64,000 nt of DNA from Rubrobacter tropicus (GCF_011492945.1 NZ_CP045119.1:3348001-3412000), one strand, 5' to 3'. Shown: positions 16,555 through 24,079, counted from the stretch's first letter. Numbers and translations are program-made. Notes: a model not told the origin generated them from the letters alone.

Positions 16555-16608
16555 CCCCGTAGTACCCCCGAAAGGGTTTATATCGGCCCTTTCGGGGGTA
16601 CTACGGGG
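16555..16608 (+). terminator. Perfect 22-bp inverted repeat after the permease
   Basis: Left arm 16555-16576 and right arm 16587-16608 are exact reverse complements, with a 10-nt AT-rich loop (TTTATATCGG). No T-tract follows. The stem is far longer than a usual terminator but starts only 6 nt after the stop codon, so 3'-end formation is the simplest reading. Confidence 0.7.
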
Positions 16609-16699
16609 CTGGATGTGACCCTAGACCCGGCATCTGTTGTATATTGCCGACCGAGACGCCGGATCGAGAACGCGGTTCATGAGGGGGAGGTGAAGGCGC

Positions 16700-16960
16700 A
16701 TAGGTATCTTGGCGTTGATAGTGGTGGGGCTCATAGCGGGTGTGCTGGCCAAGTGGATCATGCCGGGCCCAGACCCCGGCGGCATCATCGTTACCATCTT
16801 GATCGGCATCGCCGGTGCCTTCGTCGGCGGTTTCATCGTACAAAGCTTGTTCGGCGGGCCGAGGCTCACCGAGATAGGCGTAAGCTCGATCCTGATCTCA
16901 ACCCTGGGCGCGGTAGTGTTGCTCGCCGTTTACCGGCTAATAACGCGCCGGGCCGTGTAG
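16700..16960 (+). CDS. GlsB/YeaQ/YmgE-family membrane protein, probable ATA start
   Basis: Small membrane protein of 86 residues with three helices, of the family usually annotated transglycosylase-associated. It has the conserved LIAGVLAKWIMPGPDPGG loop and a long Gly-rich second helix. Family members begin M-G-I-L, and here the matching codons are ATA-GGT-ATC-TTG, with ATA at 16700-16702 placed 8 nt after a perfect GGAGGT (16686-16691). The next usable codon, TTG 16709, would be 17 nt from that site. So ATA initiation (or an ATG misread as ATA) is likely. It leads the Asp23/AmaP envelope operon. Confidence 0.8.
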   Translation: MGILALIVVGLIAGVLAKWIMPGPDPGGIIVTILIGIAGAFVGGFIVQSLFGGPRLTEIGVSSILISTLGAVVLLAVYRLITRRAV

Positions 16961-17005
16961 CGAAGACCAGACGGACGAATTCATGAACCATCGAAAGGAG
17001 AAAGC

Positions 17006-17482
17006 ATGACAGAGCAGAGCAACACCGGTTCCGGCAGCGGGCCGCTTCAGACGGAGCGCGGGAACACCACCATCGCGGACAGCGTGGTCTCCAAGATCTC
17101 GGGCATCGCGGCGCAGGAGGTCGACGGTATTCGGATGGGTAGCGGCGCCTCGCAGACGGCGAGCAACCTGCTCGGCTCGATCACCGGCGGCGGTGGCGGA
17201 AGCCAGACCCAGGGCGTCTCCGTGGAGGTCGGCCAGGAAGAGGCGGCCATAGACCTGACGCTTACCGCCGAGTACGGCAAGTCCATCCCCCAGCTGGCCG
17301 AAGCGGTGCGGCGCAACGTCTCCAACCGGGTCGAGAGCCTGGTCGGGTTGCGGGTGACCGAGGTCAACGTGACGGTCCAGAACATCTTCTTCCCGCAGCA
17401 GGAAGAGGAGCAGGAGCGTCAGCGCCAGATCGAGCAGCAGCAGCGCGAACAGCAGCAGCAGGAACAGCAAAGGGTCCAGTAA
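17006..17482 (+). CDS. Asp23/Gls24 family envelope-stress protein
   Basis: Protein of 158 residues with one Asp23 domain (about 14-128): a start of the GNTTIADSVVSKISGIAA kind, VDGIR, a Gly-rich loop, then VSVEVGQEEAAIDLTLTAEYG and VNVTVQNIFF. The last 28 residues are almost only Gln, Glu and Arg (QQREQQQQEQQ), an unusual low-complexity tail. Asp23 proteins are abundant, membrane-associated through AmaP and linked to cell-envelope stress. ATG start behind GAAAGGAG. Second gene of a six-gene operon with GlsB-like, AmaP-like and DUF2273-like neighbours. Confidence 0.9.
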   Translation: MTEQSNTGSGSGPLQTERGNTTIADSVVSKISGIAAQEVDGIRMGSGASQTASNLLGSITGGGGGSQTQGVSVEVGQEEAAIDLTLTAEYGKSIPQLAEAVRRNVSNRVESLVGLRVTEVNVTVQNIFFPQQEEEQERQRQIEQQQREQQQQEQQRVQ

Positions 17483-17512
17483 GCGACCGGCCCAAGAGGA
17501 GCCTGGCAGATC

Positions 17513-17815
17513 TTGGCGACAGACATACAGCTTGCGAGGGCCGCCTCCGTGGCGGCCCTCGCCACAGAAGGGGTCCACGCGATGGGCCGCGGACGCTTCG
17601 TGGAGGCCGCAACCTACGAGGGCGCCGAGAAGGTCTCGGGCGTGGTGGTCGATCCCGAGAAGGTCGAGATCCACGTCGTGGTCCGCTGGCCACTTCCGAA
17701 GCCCATACCCGAGATAGCCGGCAGCATCAGGGAGCGCGTAGCTCCGGAGGCCGCCGGGCGAAGGACCATCATCATGGTCGACGACCTGGAGGTGGGCGCA
17801 GATGAGAATCTTTAA
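17513..17815 (+). CDS. Short Asp23-like protein
   Basis: Protein of 100 residues that matches the core pattern of the Asp23 domain without its N-terminal extension: ARAASVAALATEGVHAMGRG, then SGVVVDPEKVEIHVVVRWPLPKPIPEIAGSIRERV. Start TTG at 17513; the stop overlaps the AmaP-like gene that begins at 17802 by 14 nt, so translation is coupled. It probably joins the same membrane-linked Asp23 layer. I am less sure of the family here than for the longer neighbour. Confidence 0.65.
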   Translation: MATDIQLARAASVAALATEGVHAMGRGRFVEAATYEGAEKVSGVVVDPEKVEIHVVVRWPLPKPIPEIAGSIRERVAPEAAGRRTIIMVDDLEVGADENL

Positions 17816-18374
17816 CCGGATAGTGATGATCCTCCTTCTCGCGGGCCTCTTCGTCCTCGGCGTCTACGCCGTGGTCTACGCCTTCGACCTGTTCGGCAAG
17901 AGCCTGTCCGCCCTCCTCGACCCGATCAAGGCCGCCGGCAGCGGCGCCCAAAACTTCATGAGCGGTGTCGAATCCGGGGGTCTCTCCCCGCTGGCCATAG
18001 TGGTGCTGGTCCTGATCGCGCTGCTCGGCCTGATCCTGCTCATCTTCGAGCTGAAGCCCCCCGCCCCGAGGCGCGTCCGGATGGACAAGGGCACGTTCCT
18101 CACCCGCAGCGTGGTGCAGGAAGAGGTCTCGAAGGCCGCCGAGCAGTCCCCCGACGTGCTCGGCCACTCGGTGAAGGCCAGGGCGAAGCGGCGTCCCGGC
18201 GCCCAGGTGGACCTCGAAGCGAGGGTGCGCCGCGGCGAGGACACGGGCGCCATACAGAGAAACCTGCGCCGCCTGATCCAAGAGCGCCTCGGTGAGCGGG
18301 GCATCCCGGTGAGCAAGTTGAACGTGAAGACGGTCGAGGCCGACCCGCGACAGACAAAGACGAGGGTACAATGA
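17802..18374 (+). CDS. AmaP-like membrane anchor protein, copy 1
   Basis: Protein of 190 residues with two N-terminal helices (about 5-28 and 62-84), a loop between them and a cytoplasmic domain that resembles Asp23 (LTRSVVQEEVSKAAEQSPDVLG, VDLEARVRRGED, GIPVSKLNVKTVEAD). This matches alkaline-shock-response membrane anchor (AmaP) proteins, which hold Asp23 at the membrane. ATG at 17802 inside the end of the preceding gene; the stop overlaps the next ATG (ATGA at 18371-18374). Confidence 0.8.
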   Translation: MRIFNRIVMILLLAGLFVLGVYAVVYAFDLFGKSLSALLDPIKAAGSGAQNFMSGVESGGLSPLAIVVLVLIALLGLILLIFELKPPAPRRVRMDKGTFLTRSVVQEEVSKAAEQSPDVLGHSVKARAKRRPGAQVDLEARVRRGEDTGAIQRNLRRLIQERLGERGIPVSKLNVKTVEADPRQTKTRVQ

Positions 18375-18931
18375 ACGCTTTCAACCGCTTCATCCTGCTG
18401 ATAGTGGCCCTGTTGCTGATCGCGGTCCCGGTCGTGTTGCTCCTCGCGGCGTTCGGGGTGATACCGGCCGACGTCCTCGCCAGGTACACCGGCTACGACG
18501 CGGCGCTGCAGGCGCTCTCCGGCCTATCGGCTTCGGTCTTCACGGCGGCCGTGCGGGCGATCGTCGCGATAGCGGGGGCGCTTCTGGCGCTCGTGGCGCT
18601 GCTCCTCTTGCTTCGCGAGCTCACCTTCGGGGCCCGGGTCGCCAGAAGCTCCGTCATGGACGACACCCCCGGCAAGGAGACCGTCATCACGGCGGGGGCC
18701 GTAAAGACCCTGGCGGACGGCGCGGCGCGGGAGGCCGGCGCGCGGGACCCCTCCACCTCCCTCTCCTCCGACGACGGCGCCTACAACGTCCACTCCAAGA
18801 TAAAGGTTCCCGAATCGGGCAACTTCACCGAGGTGGCGACGCGCACCAGGGAGAACGTCCGCAGGGTGCTGGACGGGCAGGGCGTCAACGTAAAAGACGT
18901 GGAAGTCACCGTACAAGGAACCGCTTCTTAG
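18371..18931 (+). CDS. AmaP-like membrane anchor protein, copy 2
   Basis: Protein of 186 residues, a paralogue of the gene before it: helix at about 7-30, second helix at about 60-82, then a soluble domain (ETVITAGAVKTLADGAAREAG, YNVHSKIKVPESGNFTEVA, RVLDGQGVNVKDVEVTVQG). The two copies differ in the loop and share little beyond topology and the domain pattern, so the duplication is old. The overlap ATGA with copy 1 implies fixed stoichiometry. A tandem pair hints at a heterodimeric anchor for two Asp23-type proteins. Confidence 0.78.
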   Translation: MNAFNRFILLIVALLLIAVPVVLLLAAFGVIPADVLARYTGYDAALQALSGLSASVFTAAVRAIVAIAGALLALVALLLLLRELTFGARVARSSVMDDTPGKETVITAGAVKTLADGAAREAGARDPSTSLSSDDGAYNVHSKIKVPESGNFTEVATRTRENVRRVLDGQGVNVKDVEVTVQGTAS

Positions 18932-18948
18932 TGAAAGGAAGGTAGGAG

Positions 18949-19149
18949 ATGGCCACCTGGACCAATAAACAGTGGGGCGCCGTGATCGGGGCGCTCGTCC
19001 TGTTCTCGATGTTCCTGATCGGGTTCGAAGAGACCCTGGTAGTAGTGCTTTTCGGCGTCATAGGCTACTTTGTCGGCAAATACCTCGACGGGGAGATAGA
19101 CCCCGAGGATCTCCGCGCCAGGGCGCAGGGCCGCCGCAGCGGTATGTAA
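18949..19149 (+). CDS. DUF2273-like small membrane protein
   Basis: Protein of 66 residues with two close hydrophobic segments (WGAVIGALVLFSMFLIGF and ETLVVVLFGVIGYFVGKYLDGE) and a basic tail. This is the size and pattern of DUF2273 proteins found beside Asp23 and AmaP. ATG behind AGGAAGGTAGGAG. It closes the envelope operon; 70 nt later the rhodopsin gene has its own upstream region with an inverted repeat. Confidence 0.8.
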   Translation: MATWTNKQWGAVIGALVLFSMFLIGFEETLVVVLFGVIGYFVGKYLDGEIDPEDLRARAQGRRSGM

Positions 19150-19174
19150 ATTCACTTCGCGTAGCCGCTGCTTC

Positions 19175-19193
19175 TCTGTAGACTGCCTACAGA
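19175..19193 (+). promoter_or_regulatory. 7-bp inverted repeat upstream of the rhodopsin gene
   Basis: TCTGTAG and CTACAGA separated by 5 nt (ACTGC), 28 nt before the rhodopsin ATG. The size fits a dimeric regulator operator or a short mRNA hairpin ahead of the ribosome-binding site. No other strong copy of the full palindrome was noticed in the window. Confidence 0.35.
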
Positions 19194-19220
19194 CGTTCCC
19201 TGGGATAGGAGAATAAACAG

Positions 19221-19937
19221 ATGCAGACCCTCTGGCTGACGCTAGGCACCCTGAGCTTTATCGCGGCGACGGTATTCTTCATCTTCCTGATGACCCGGGC
19301 GCCGGCGGGGAGCCGGCATTTCTTCATCATCACGGCGGTCATTACGGGGGTCGCGGCCTTCTTCTACCTGACGATGACCACGGGCGCGACCGCGTCGAAC
19401 GTCGAGGGCCGCATCTTCTACTGGGGCCGTTACATCGACTGGGTGATCACGACGCCCCTGCTGCTGCTCGACCTGGCGCTCCTGGCGCTGCCCAACTGGC
19501 GCCGCAACATCCAGCTGATAGCCGGCCTGATCGCGCTCGACGTCTTCATGATCCTGACCGGCCTCCTGGCGGGCCAGAGCACCTCCGATTTCGGCGCGGG
19601 CTTCTGGTTCATAGTCAGCACGGCGGCGATGATCGTCCTCCTTTACCTCGTCTACACGCAACTGTTCGCAGCGGCCCAGAACCGGCCGGGCAGCGTGCAG
19701 GGCATCTTCCGTACCCTGGCGCTACTGACCATCGTTCTGTGGTCCCTCTACCCCATCGTGTGGCTGCTCGGGACCGAGGGCTTCGCCGTGGCGAGCTCGA
19801 CCGTCGAGGTCTTTATGTTCCTGATCCTGGACATCCTCGCCAAGATCGGCTTCGGCTTCTTGCTCCTGACCAACCGCGAGGCGCTCGGCCAGGCGGGCGG
19901 AGGTGGCGTCGCGGCGCAGCCGAGCAGGGTCCGCTAG
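19221..19937 (+). CDS. Bacteriorhodopsin-like light-driven proton pump
   Basis: Microbial rhodopsin of 238 residues with seven helices. Residues matching bacteriorhodopsin are all present: R70 (R82), D73 (D85), T77 (T89) and D84 (D96) in RYIDWVITTPLLLLD; W174 and Y177 (W182, Y185); E186 and E196 (E194, E204, proton release); D204 and K208 (D212 and the retinal Lys K216) in LDILAKIGFG. The DTD motif marks an outward proton pump. ATG behind TAGGAG. Known from the genus: the heat-stable pump of Rubrobacter xylanophilus. No carotenoid oxygenase for retinal is in the window. A clean intrinsic terminator follows. Confidence 0.95.
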   Translation: MQTLWLTLGTLSFIAATVFFIFLMTRAPAGSRHFFIITAVITGVAAFFYLTMTTGATASNVEGRIFYWGRYIDWVITTPLLLLDLALLALPNWRRNIQLIAGLIALDVFMILTGLLAGQSTSDFGAGFWFIVSTAAMIVLLYLVYTQLFAAAQNRPGSVQGIFRTLALLTIVLWSLYPIVWLLGTEGFAVASSTVEVFMFLILDILAKIGFGFLLLTNREALGQAGGGGVAAQPSRVR

Positions 19938-19958
19938 GGCAGAGACGGCACCACGCCG

Positions 19959-19986
19959 GCGGGGTCTTTCGGGACCCCGCTTTTTT
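19959..19986 (+). terminator. Intrinsic terminator of the rhodopsin gene
   Basis: 8-bp stem GCGGGGTC (19959-19966) with 19973-19980, loop TTTCGG, followed at once by six T (19981-19986). It is one of only two hairpins in the window with a true T-tract (the other is at 59139). Confidence 0.92.
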
Positions 19987-20043
19987 GTGTCCGCCGCGGC
20001 GAACCCTCTGGACACCCCGGGAGATCTGCGCTAGGTTTGCGGG

Positions 20044-20889
20044 GTGGTGCGGAGAGGGAACGCCAAGGGGATGCGCCTCGCGGAGAAGGCGGGGAGGCTC
20101 CGCCGTCGCGCTGAGTGGTTGACCGCGGCGCTGGTCCTGCTCTCGGTGCCGGCCCTCTTTCTCTCGCTCTACCTGATGAACCCTGTCGCCATCCGGCACG
20201 TCGTCCGGCCGGCCACGGGTGAGATCTCGGCCCCACGAACTCCCCAAACCGCCGAGAGACCCCGGAGCGAAACCGTCGAGGCGGCAAGCGAGAGAACGCC
20301 CGTCGCGGGGTGCGACGATCCGAGGGTTCTGGTGGACCGGACGCACGGGCTGCCCGCGAGTTACGAGCCAACCGACCTGGTCTCTTTGCGGGACCGCGGG
20401 GTCCCGACGCTCGGGAGCAACACCATGCTCCGGCGCGAGGCGGCGGACAACCTCGAACGCCTGGTGGCATCCGCCGCGGCCGCCGGCGAGGAACTGGTAG
20501 TAACCTCGGCCTACAGGTCTTACGAGGACCAGCGCTTCTCCCACGAGAGGTTGGCCAGCATCTACGGGGCCGAAGCCGACAGGATGAGCGCCACGCCGGG
20601 GCACAGCCAGCACCAGCTCGGGACCGCCGTGGACTTCACGAACGCCGCCGTAGGCTACGAGGTGCAGCAGAGTTTCGGGAGCACCACCGCCTCCGGCTGG
20701 CTAACGCTCCACGCCCACGAACACGGCTTCGTGCTCGCGTATCCCCCCGGCGAGGAGGCCCAGACGGGATACGAATGGGAACCCTGGCACTACCGCTACG
20801 TCGGCACGGACAACGCGCGGCGCGTCAGGGAGAGCGGGCTCACCCTGCAAGCGTTCCTGCTGCGGGAAGGCGTCCCTCCGCACTGCTAG
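20044..20889 (+). CDS. VanY-type D-alanyl-D-alanine carboxypeptidase
   Basis: Membrane-anchored peptidase of 281 residues. A basic N-terminus and one helix (about 27-46, LVLLSVPALFLSLYL) precede a Pro/Thr/Glu-rich linker and the M15B domain. The zinc site is complete: SATPGHSQHQLGTAVDF (SxHxxGxAxD) and EPWHYRYVG (ExxH) near residue 240. VSAYRS-type substrate-loop residues appear as TSAYRSYEDQ. It trims the terminal D-Ala of peptidoglycan stems outside the membrane. Start GTG at 20044 with weak ribosome-binding signal. A 14-bp hairpin overlaps the stop. Confidence 0.9.
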   Translation: MVRRGNAKGMRLAEKAGRLRRRAEWLTAALVLLSVPALFLSLYLMNPVAIRHVVRPATGEISAPRTPQTAERPRSETVEAASERTPVAGCDDPRVLVDRTHGLPASYEPTDLVSLRDRGVPTLGSNTMLRREAADNLERLVASAAAAGEELVVTSAYRSYEDQRFSHERLASIYGAEADRMSATPGHSQHQLGTAVDFTNAAVGYEVQQSFGSTTASGWLTLHAHEHGFVLAYPPGEEAQTGYEWEPWHYRYVGTDNARRVRESGLTLQAFLLREGVPPHC

Positions 20890-20922
20890 GCGGTCGCGGG
20901 GGCTTTAAGCCCCCGCGACCGC
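20890..20922 (+). terminator. 14-bp hairpin directly after the carboxypeptidase gene
   Basis: Perfect stem 20890-20903 with 20909-20922 and loop TTTAA; pairing can extend into the loop. It starts one base after the stop codon TAG ends its frame. Followed by GCTTTCAGC, the start of a heptad-repeat array, rather than a T-run. Confidence 0.7.
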
Positions 20923-21012
20923 GCTTTCAGCTATCAGCCCGCTGCGGCCTTCGGCCTCCGCTCTCAGCGGTCAGCTCTTGCTGAAAGCTGACCGCTGAAA
21001 GCTGACAGCTAA
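20923..21012. repeat. Heptad repeats (TCAGCYW type), inverted arms
   Basis: Left arm CTTTCAGCTATCAGCC at 20924-20939, a second inverted unit CTCTCAGCGGTCAGCTC at 20961-20977, and the complementary arm GCTGAAAGCTGACC / GCTGAAAGCTGACAGC at 20979-21010. The arms could form a long imperfect hairpin between the carboxypeptidase and otsB. Confidence 0.6.
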
Positions 21013-21047
21013 AGGCTCCAAGCCTGGACCGGGCGGGCGGCGGCGGG

Positions 21048-21053
21048 TATGCT
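21048..21053 (+). promoter_or_regulatory. -10 element (TATGCT) for a leaderless otsB mRNA
   Basis: TATGCT ends 6 nt before the ATG at 21060, and the stretch between them (GCGGGC) has no ribosome-binding site. Transcription would begin at the A of the start codon. No convincing -35 hexamer is seen at 17 nt. Confidence 0.35.
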
Positions 21054-21059
21054 GCGGGC

Positions 21060-21845
21060 ATGGATAATGACGCGGCATATAAGCGGCTCGAAGCCTGGAG
21101 AGAGGACGCGGGCTCCGTCGCCGTCCTCACGGACATAGACGGCGTCCTCGCGCCCATCGTACCGACCCCCAACATGTCCGAGGTGTCGGAGGAGCTGCGT
21201 GGGATCTTGCGTGAGCTGGGCGAAAAGTATCTGCTGGTGGCTGGCATCAGCGGCCGGAAGACGGAGGACGCCCGAGACCTGATCGGGCTGGACGAGGTCG
21301 TGTACTTCGGCAACCACGGGTTCGAGATCCTGCGCGACGGCGAGGTAGAGGTGGTGCCCGAGGCCCTCCCTTTCTACGAGAGGGTCCAGGAGCTCGAAAG
21401 CCGCGCGAAGGAGGAGCTCGAACCCCAGGGCGCCTTTATAGAGGAGAAAGGGATAACGGCGAGCATCCACTACCGCAACGCCCCGCCCGAGGTCGGCGAG
21501 CGTTCCGTCGAGTTCGTGAAGGCCGAAGGAGATCGGCTCGGGCTCAGGATCACGGTAGGCCGCGGCGTCGTCGAGGCCCGCCCCCCCATCCGGGCCGACA
21601 AGGGCACCGCCGTCCGAACCCTCGTCGAAGAGTACAGGCCCAGAAAAGCGATGTTCATAGGAGACGACACGACGGACCTCGACGCCTTCCGGGAGCTCGA
21701 GAAGCTGCGGGAAGAGGGTCTGCTGGACGAGATCCTACGCATAGGCGTGGAGAGCGACGAAGGCCCGCCGGAGATCGTCACCGAGGCGGACCTCGTAATA
21801 GACGGCGCGGAGAATGTCCCGGATGTGTTCCGGAGGCTCTTGTAG
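21060..21845 (+). CDS. otsB: Trehalose-6-phosphate phosphatase
   Basis: HAD-superfamily phosphatase of 261 residues that removes phosphate from trehalose 6-phosphate. Motif I is TDIDGVLAPIVPTP (catalytic D-x-D), motif II is in LLVAGISGRK, GNHGFEI marks the OtsB cap region, and motif IV is FIGDDTTDLDAF. Motif I has Val where most HAD enzymes have Thr (DGTL), a mild change. Length is normal for bacterial OtsB. It faces the synthase gene otsA on the other strand across a small unknown gene, so the two steps of the pathway are clustered but not co-transcribed. Confidence 0.93.
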   Translation: MDNDAAYKRLEAWREDAGSVAVLTDIDGVLAPIVPTPNMSEVSEELRGILRELGEKYLLVAGISGRKTEDARDLIGLDEVVYFGNHGFEILRDGEVEVVPEALPFYERVQELESRAKEELEPQGAFIEEKGITASIHYRNAPPEVGERSVEFVKAEGDRLGLRITVGRGVVEARPPIRADKGTAVRTLVEEYRPRKAMFIGDDTTDLDAFRELEKLREEGLLDEILRIGVESDEGPPEIVTEADLVIDGAENVPDVFRRLL

Positions 21846-21865
21846 AGGCGTCCGGCAGCGCATCT

Positions 21866-22324
21866 CTACGCCCGGGATTCCACCTGCGCCGTAGTCTCGT
21901 TCCCGAACCTCCCCAACGACCAGGCCAGAGGAAACGCCAGAAACACGCCTTCCACCGCACCCAGTATCCCGCCGGCCACAGCCGGGAAGGCAATGGTGAA
22001 CAACACTTCCATCAACCCTGCCGGCATCGGCTGCTGATCGTCGAGCAAAATGATCGAGTTGTACAGAAAAACGCCCAATAGCGCCCCGCCAACACATACC
22101 GCCAACACCATAAGCCCATAGCGGGCGAAGAAGTCCCCCCGAAGCCCGCAATGCGCGAATAGAAGAAGCGAGCCTGACACCAGGAGCCCTGCAAGAACAG
22201 CCGAGAACGTGTGGGCGACGAACAGCAGATTAAGGTCGAACCACCAGACGAAGGGACCGCCCCACGGACTGGAGCCAGACGCGTTGTACGGTAGCGCGTT
22301 GGCCAGCCCGACTGTTATCGCCAC
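21866..22324 (-). CDS. Four-span membrane protein of unknown function
   Basis: Protein of 152 residues with four hydrophobic segments (about 27-55, 65-95, 105-130, 133-145) and short loops; nothing in it identifies a family. Start GTG at 22324, with the frame lying just downstream of otsA on the same strand (29 nt), so it may be the second gene of that transcript. Codon use is less GC-biased than in its neighbours (for example ATA, CAA and TTA-type codons), which may hint at a separate origin or weak expression. Confidence 0.5.
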   Translation of the reverse strand: MAITVGLANALPYNASGSSPWGGPFVWWFDLNLLFVAHTFSAVLAGLLVSGSLLLFAHCGLRGDFFARYGLMVLAVCVGGALLGVFLYNSIILLDDQQPMPAGLMEVLFTIAFPAVAGGILGAVEGVFLAFPLAWSLGRFGNETTAQVESRA

Positions 22325-22352
22325 GGCCAGCCAGGAAAGCTCTCACCGCACC

Positions 22353-23819
22353 TTATCCGCCCTTCTCCCGGAACGCCTCGATGTCCTTCACCTGCGCCTC
22401 CACCCAATCCTCGATGGTGTTGGACAGCACCGTCTCCCGCAGCGCCCCGGCCCGGCGGTGGCGCTCGTCTTCCGGCATGGTCAGTGCCTCGTGGATGGCG
22501 TCGGCCTGTTCGTCGAGGTCGTAGGGGTTGACGGTGAGGGCGCTGTCGCCGAGCTCCTCGTGGGCGCCGGCGTACTCGGAGAGGATCAGGACCCCGTCCT
22601 TCTCGTTTACGACGGCCGCCTCCTTGGCGACGAGGTTCATGCCGTCGCGCACGGCGTTGACGAGCAGGGCGTCGTAGTTCTTGTAGGCCGCGACGGATCG
22701 GGGAAAGTTGTCCTGCATGAACAGCTCGATGGGCCGCCAGGAACCGGTGCCGTGTCTCTCGTTTACCTCCTCGACGGTCCTGCCGACTGCCTCCATGTAC
22801 GCCGCGTACTCGGGGATGTCCCCCCGGGAAGGCTGGAGTTGGGCCAGGAAAGTGACGTCCTCCTTCATCTCCGGGTGGCGCTCCAGCATCCGGCCGTAGG
22901 CCTCGAAACCGCGGACCACGTTCTTGGAGAGGTCGGTCCGGTCCACGCGCAGCAGGAGCTTACCCGGCAGGCCCTTGACGAATTCCTCCTGCTCCAGCAC
23001 GGCCTCGCTCCCGGCGAGCTCCTCGAACTCGGCCGGGTCTATGGAGATGGGGTAGGCCCGCACCCACACCTCGCGCCCCGCGTACCGCACCGTCCCGTTA
23101 TCGAGATCCACCTCGGCTCCGAGGACCCTGGCCGCGGTCTCCATGAAGTTGCGGGCGTAGGCTCGGGTGTGGAAGGCCACGACGTCGGCGGAGAGGAGGC
23201 TCTCGAGGATCCCCTCCCTCATGTAGTTCGGCAGGATGCCCCACCCGTCCGGCTCGGGCCAGGGGATGTGGACGAAGAGGGAGACGAAGGCGTCTTCGGC
23301 CCGGTCGCCCAGTTCCCCGCGCAAGAAGAGCGGCGTCATGTAGAGCTGGTAGTCGTGGAGCAGGATCGTGGCCGAGGGAGCGTCCCCGACAGTGTCGGCG
23401 GCGGCACGCGCGAAGTTGCGGTTGACGGCCAGGTAGCCGTTCTCCCACGCCTCCCGCGTATCGTCGCCGAGGCGGGGAGAATACGGCAGGTTGTAGAGGC
23501 CGTGCTGGACGAACCAGAGGAGCGGGTTGGCGAGCGTGTTGTACATCAGGTCGTAGGCCGCCCCGTCGTGCTCGACGAGCCTGACGCGCAAATCCTCGAC
23601 CTCGTACGGCGCGGGCTCTCTGGCGACCTCGGCGTCTTCCTCGCTCTGGGCGGAGGCGATCCAGACCGCCCCCTCGCTGCGCCGCAGCACCGCGTTGAGC
23701 GCCGTCACGAGGCCTCCAGCCCCCCGCGAATGCTGCCGCTCTCCGTCCTCGTCGCGGGAGAAAGTAACGGGACCCCGATTCGAAACGACGACCGTAGGCC
23801 CCCGATCACCCTGCGTCAC
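22353..23819 (-). CDS. otsA: Trehalose-6-phosphate synthase (GT20)
   Basis: Glycosyltransferase of 488 residues that makes trehalose 6-phosphate from nucleotide-glucose and glucose 6-phosphate. GT20 marks: VVVSNRGPVTFSRD at the N-terminus, GAGGLVTAL, LLHDYQLYMTPLFLR, FVHIPWPEPDGWGILP, RVDRTDLSKNVVRGF (sugar-nucleotide site) and NAVRDGMNLVAKE. The GTG at 23819 is chosen because GGGAGGAG lies 4 nt upstream; a longer frame from 23876 would begin inside a heptad repeat and add 19 unconserved residues. Some GT20 relatives make other glucosides; pairing with otsB supports the trehalose role. Confidence 0.92.
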   Translation of the reverse strand: MTQGDRGPTVVVSNRGPVTFSRDEDGERQHSRGAGGLVTALNAVLRRSEGAVWIASAQSEEDAEVAREPAPYEVEDLRVRLVEHDGAAYDLMYNTLANPLLWFVQHGLYNLPYSPRLGDDTREAWENGYLAVNRNFARAAADTVGDAPSATILLHDYQLYMTPLFLRGELGDRAEDAFVSLFVHIPWPEPDGWGILPNYMREGILESLLSADVVAFHTRAYARNFMETAARVLGAEVDLDNGTVRYAGREVWVRAYPISIDPAEFEELAGSEAVLEQEEFVKGLPGKLLLRVDRTDLSKNVVRGFEAYGRMLERHPEMKEDVTFLAQLQPSRGDIPEYAAYMEAVGRTVEEVNERHGTGSWRPIELFMQDNFPRSVAAYKNYDALLVNAVRDGMNLVAKEAAVVNEKDGVLILSEYAGAHEELGDSALTVNPYDLDEQADAIHEALTMPEDERHRRAGALRETVLSNTIEDWVEAQVKDIEAFREKGG

Positions 23820-23868
23820 TCTGCTCCTCCCTTCTGGCGATTCGCTACGCGAATCGCGCTGTTGGCTT

Positions 23869-24056
23869 TCAGCCATCAGCTTTTAGCTTTTTGACTAGAA
23901 GCCGTCGTCGCTGACTCCCGCATAGCGCGTGTCAGGGATCCTCCGACGAGCACGGAGTATTCCTACGCGAAACCATCATACAATCACGAGAAGGAAAAGC
24001 TGACGGCTGAAAGCTGATGGCTGAAAGCTGATGGCTGAAAGCTGATGGCTGACAGC
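23869..24056. repeat. Heptad array with eight tandem units, plus inverted arm
   Basis: At 23998-24053 there are eight consecutive 7-bp units alternating AGCTGAT and GGCTGAA (first and last units end in C). The inverted arm at 23864-23889 (GGCTTTCAGCCATCAGC, TTTTAGC) lies just upstream of otsA. This is the longest and most regular array in the window and shows the 7-bp period plainly. Confidence 0.75.
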
Positions 24057-24079
24057 GCGGTCCGCCCACGGCGGACCGC
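24057..24079 (-). terminator. 10-bp hairpin at the end of treT
   Basis: Stem GCGGTCCGCC (24057-24066) with 24070-24079 and loop CAC. The right arm touches the treT stop codon (24079-24081). On the minus strand the hairpin is followed by the eight-unit heptad array and not by a T-run. Confidence 0.65.

Noticed and set aside
15366-16562. Long alternative plus-strand frame inside the permease gene
   Set aside because: Arg/Gly/Ala-rich translation typical of GC-rich shadow frames; the permease frame has clear family motifs.
23998-24053. Tandem repeat that could be mistaken for a CRISPR array
   Set aside because: The units are 7 bp with no unique spacers and no cas genes nearby; it belongs to the dispersed heptad family.
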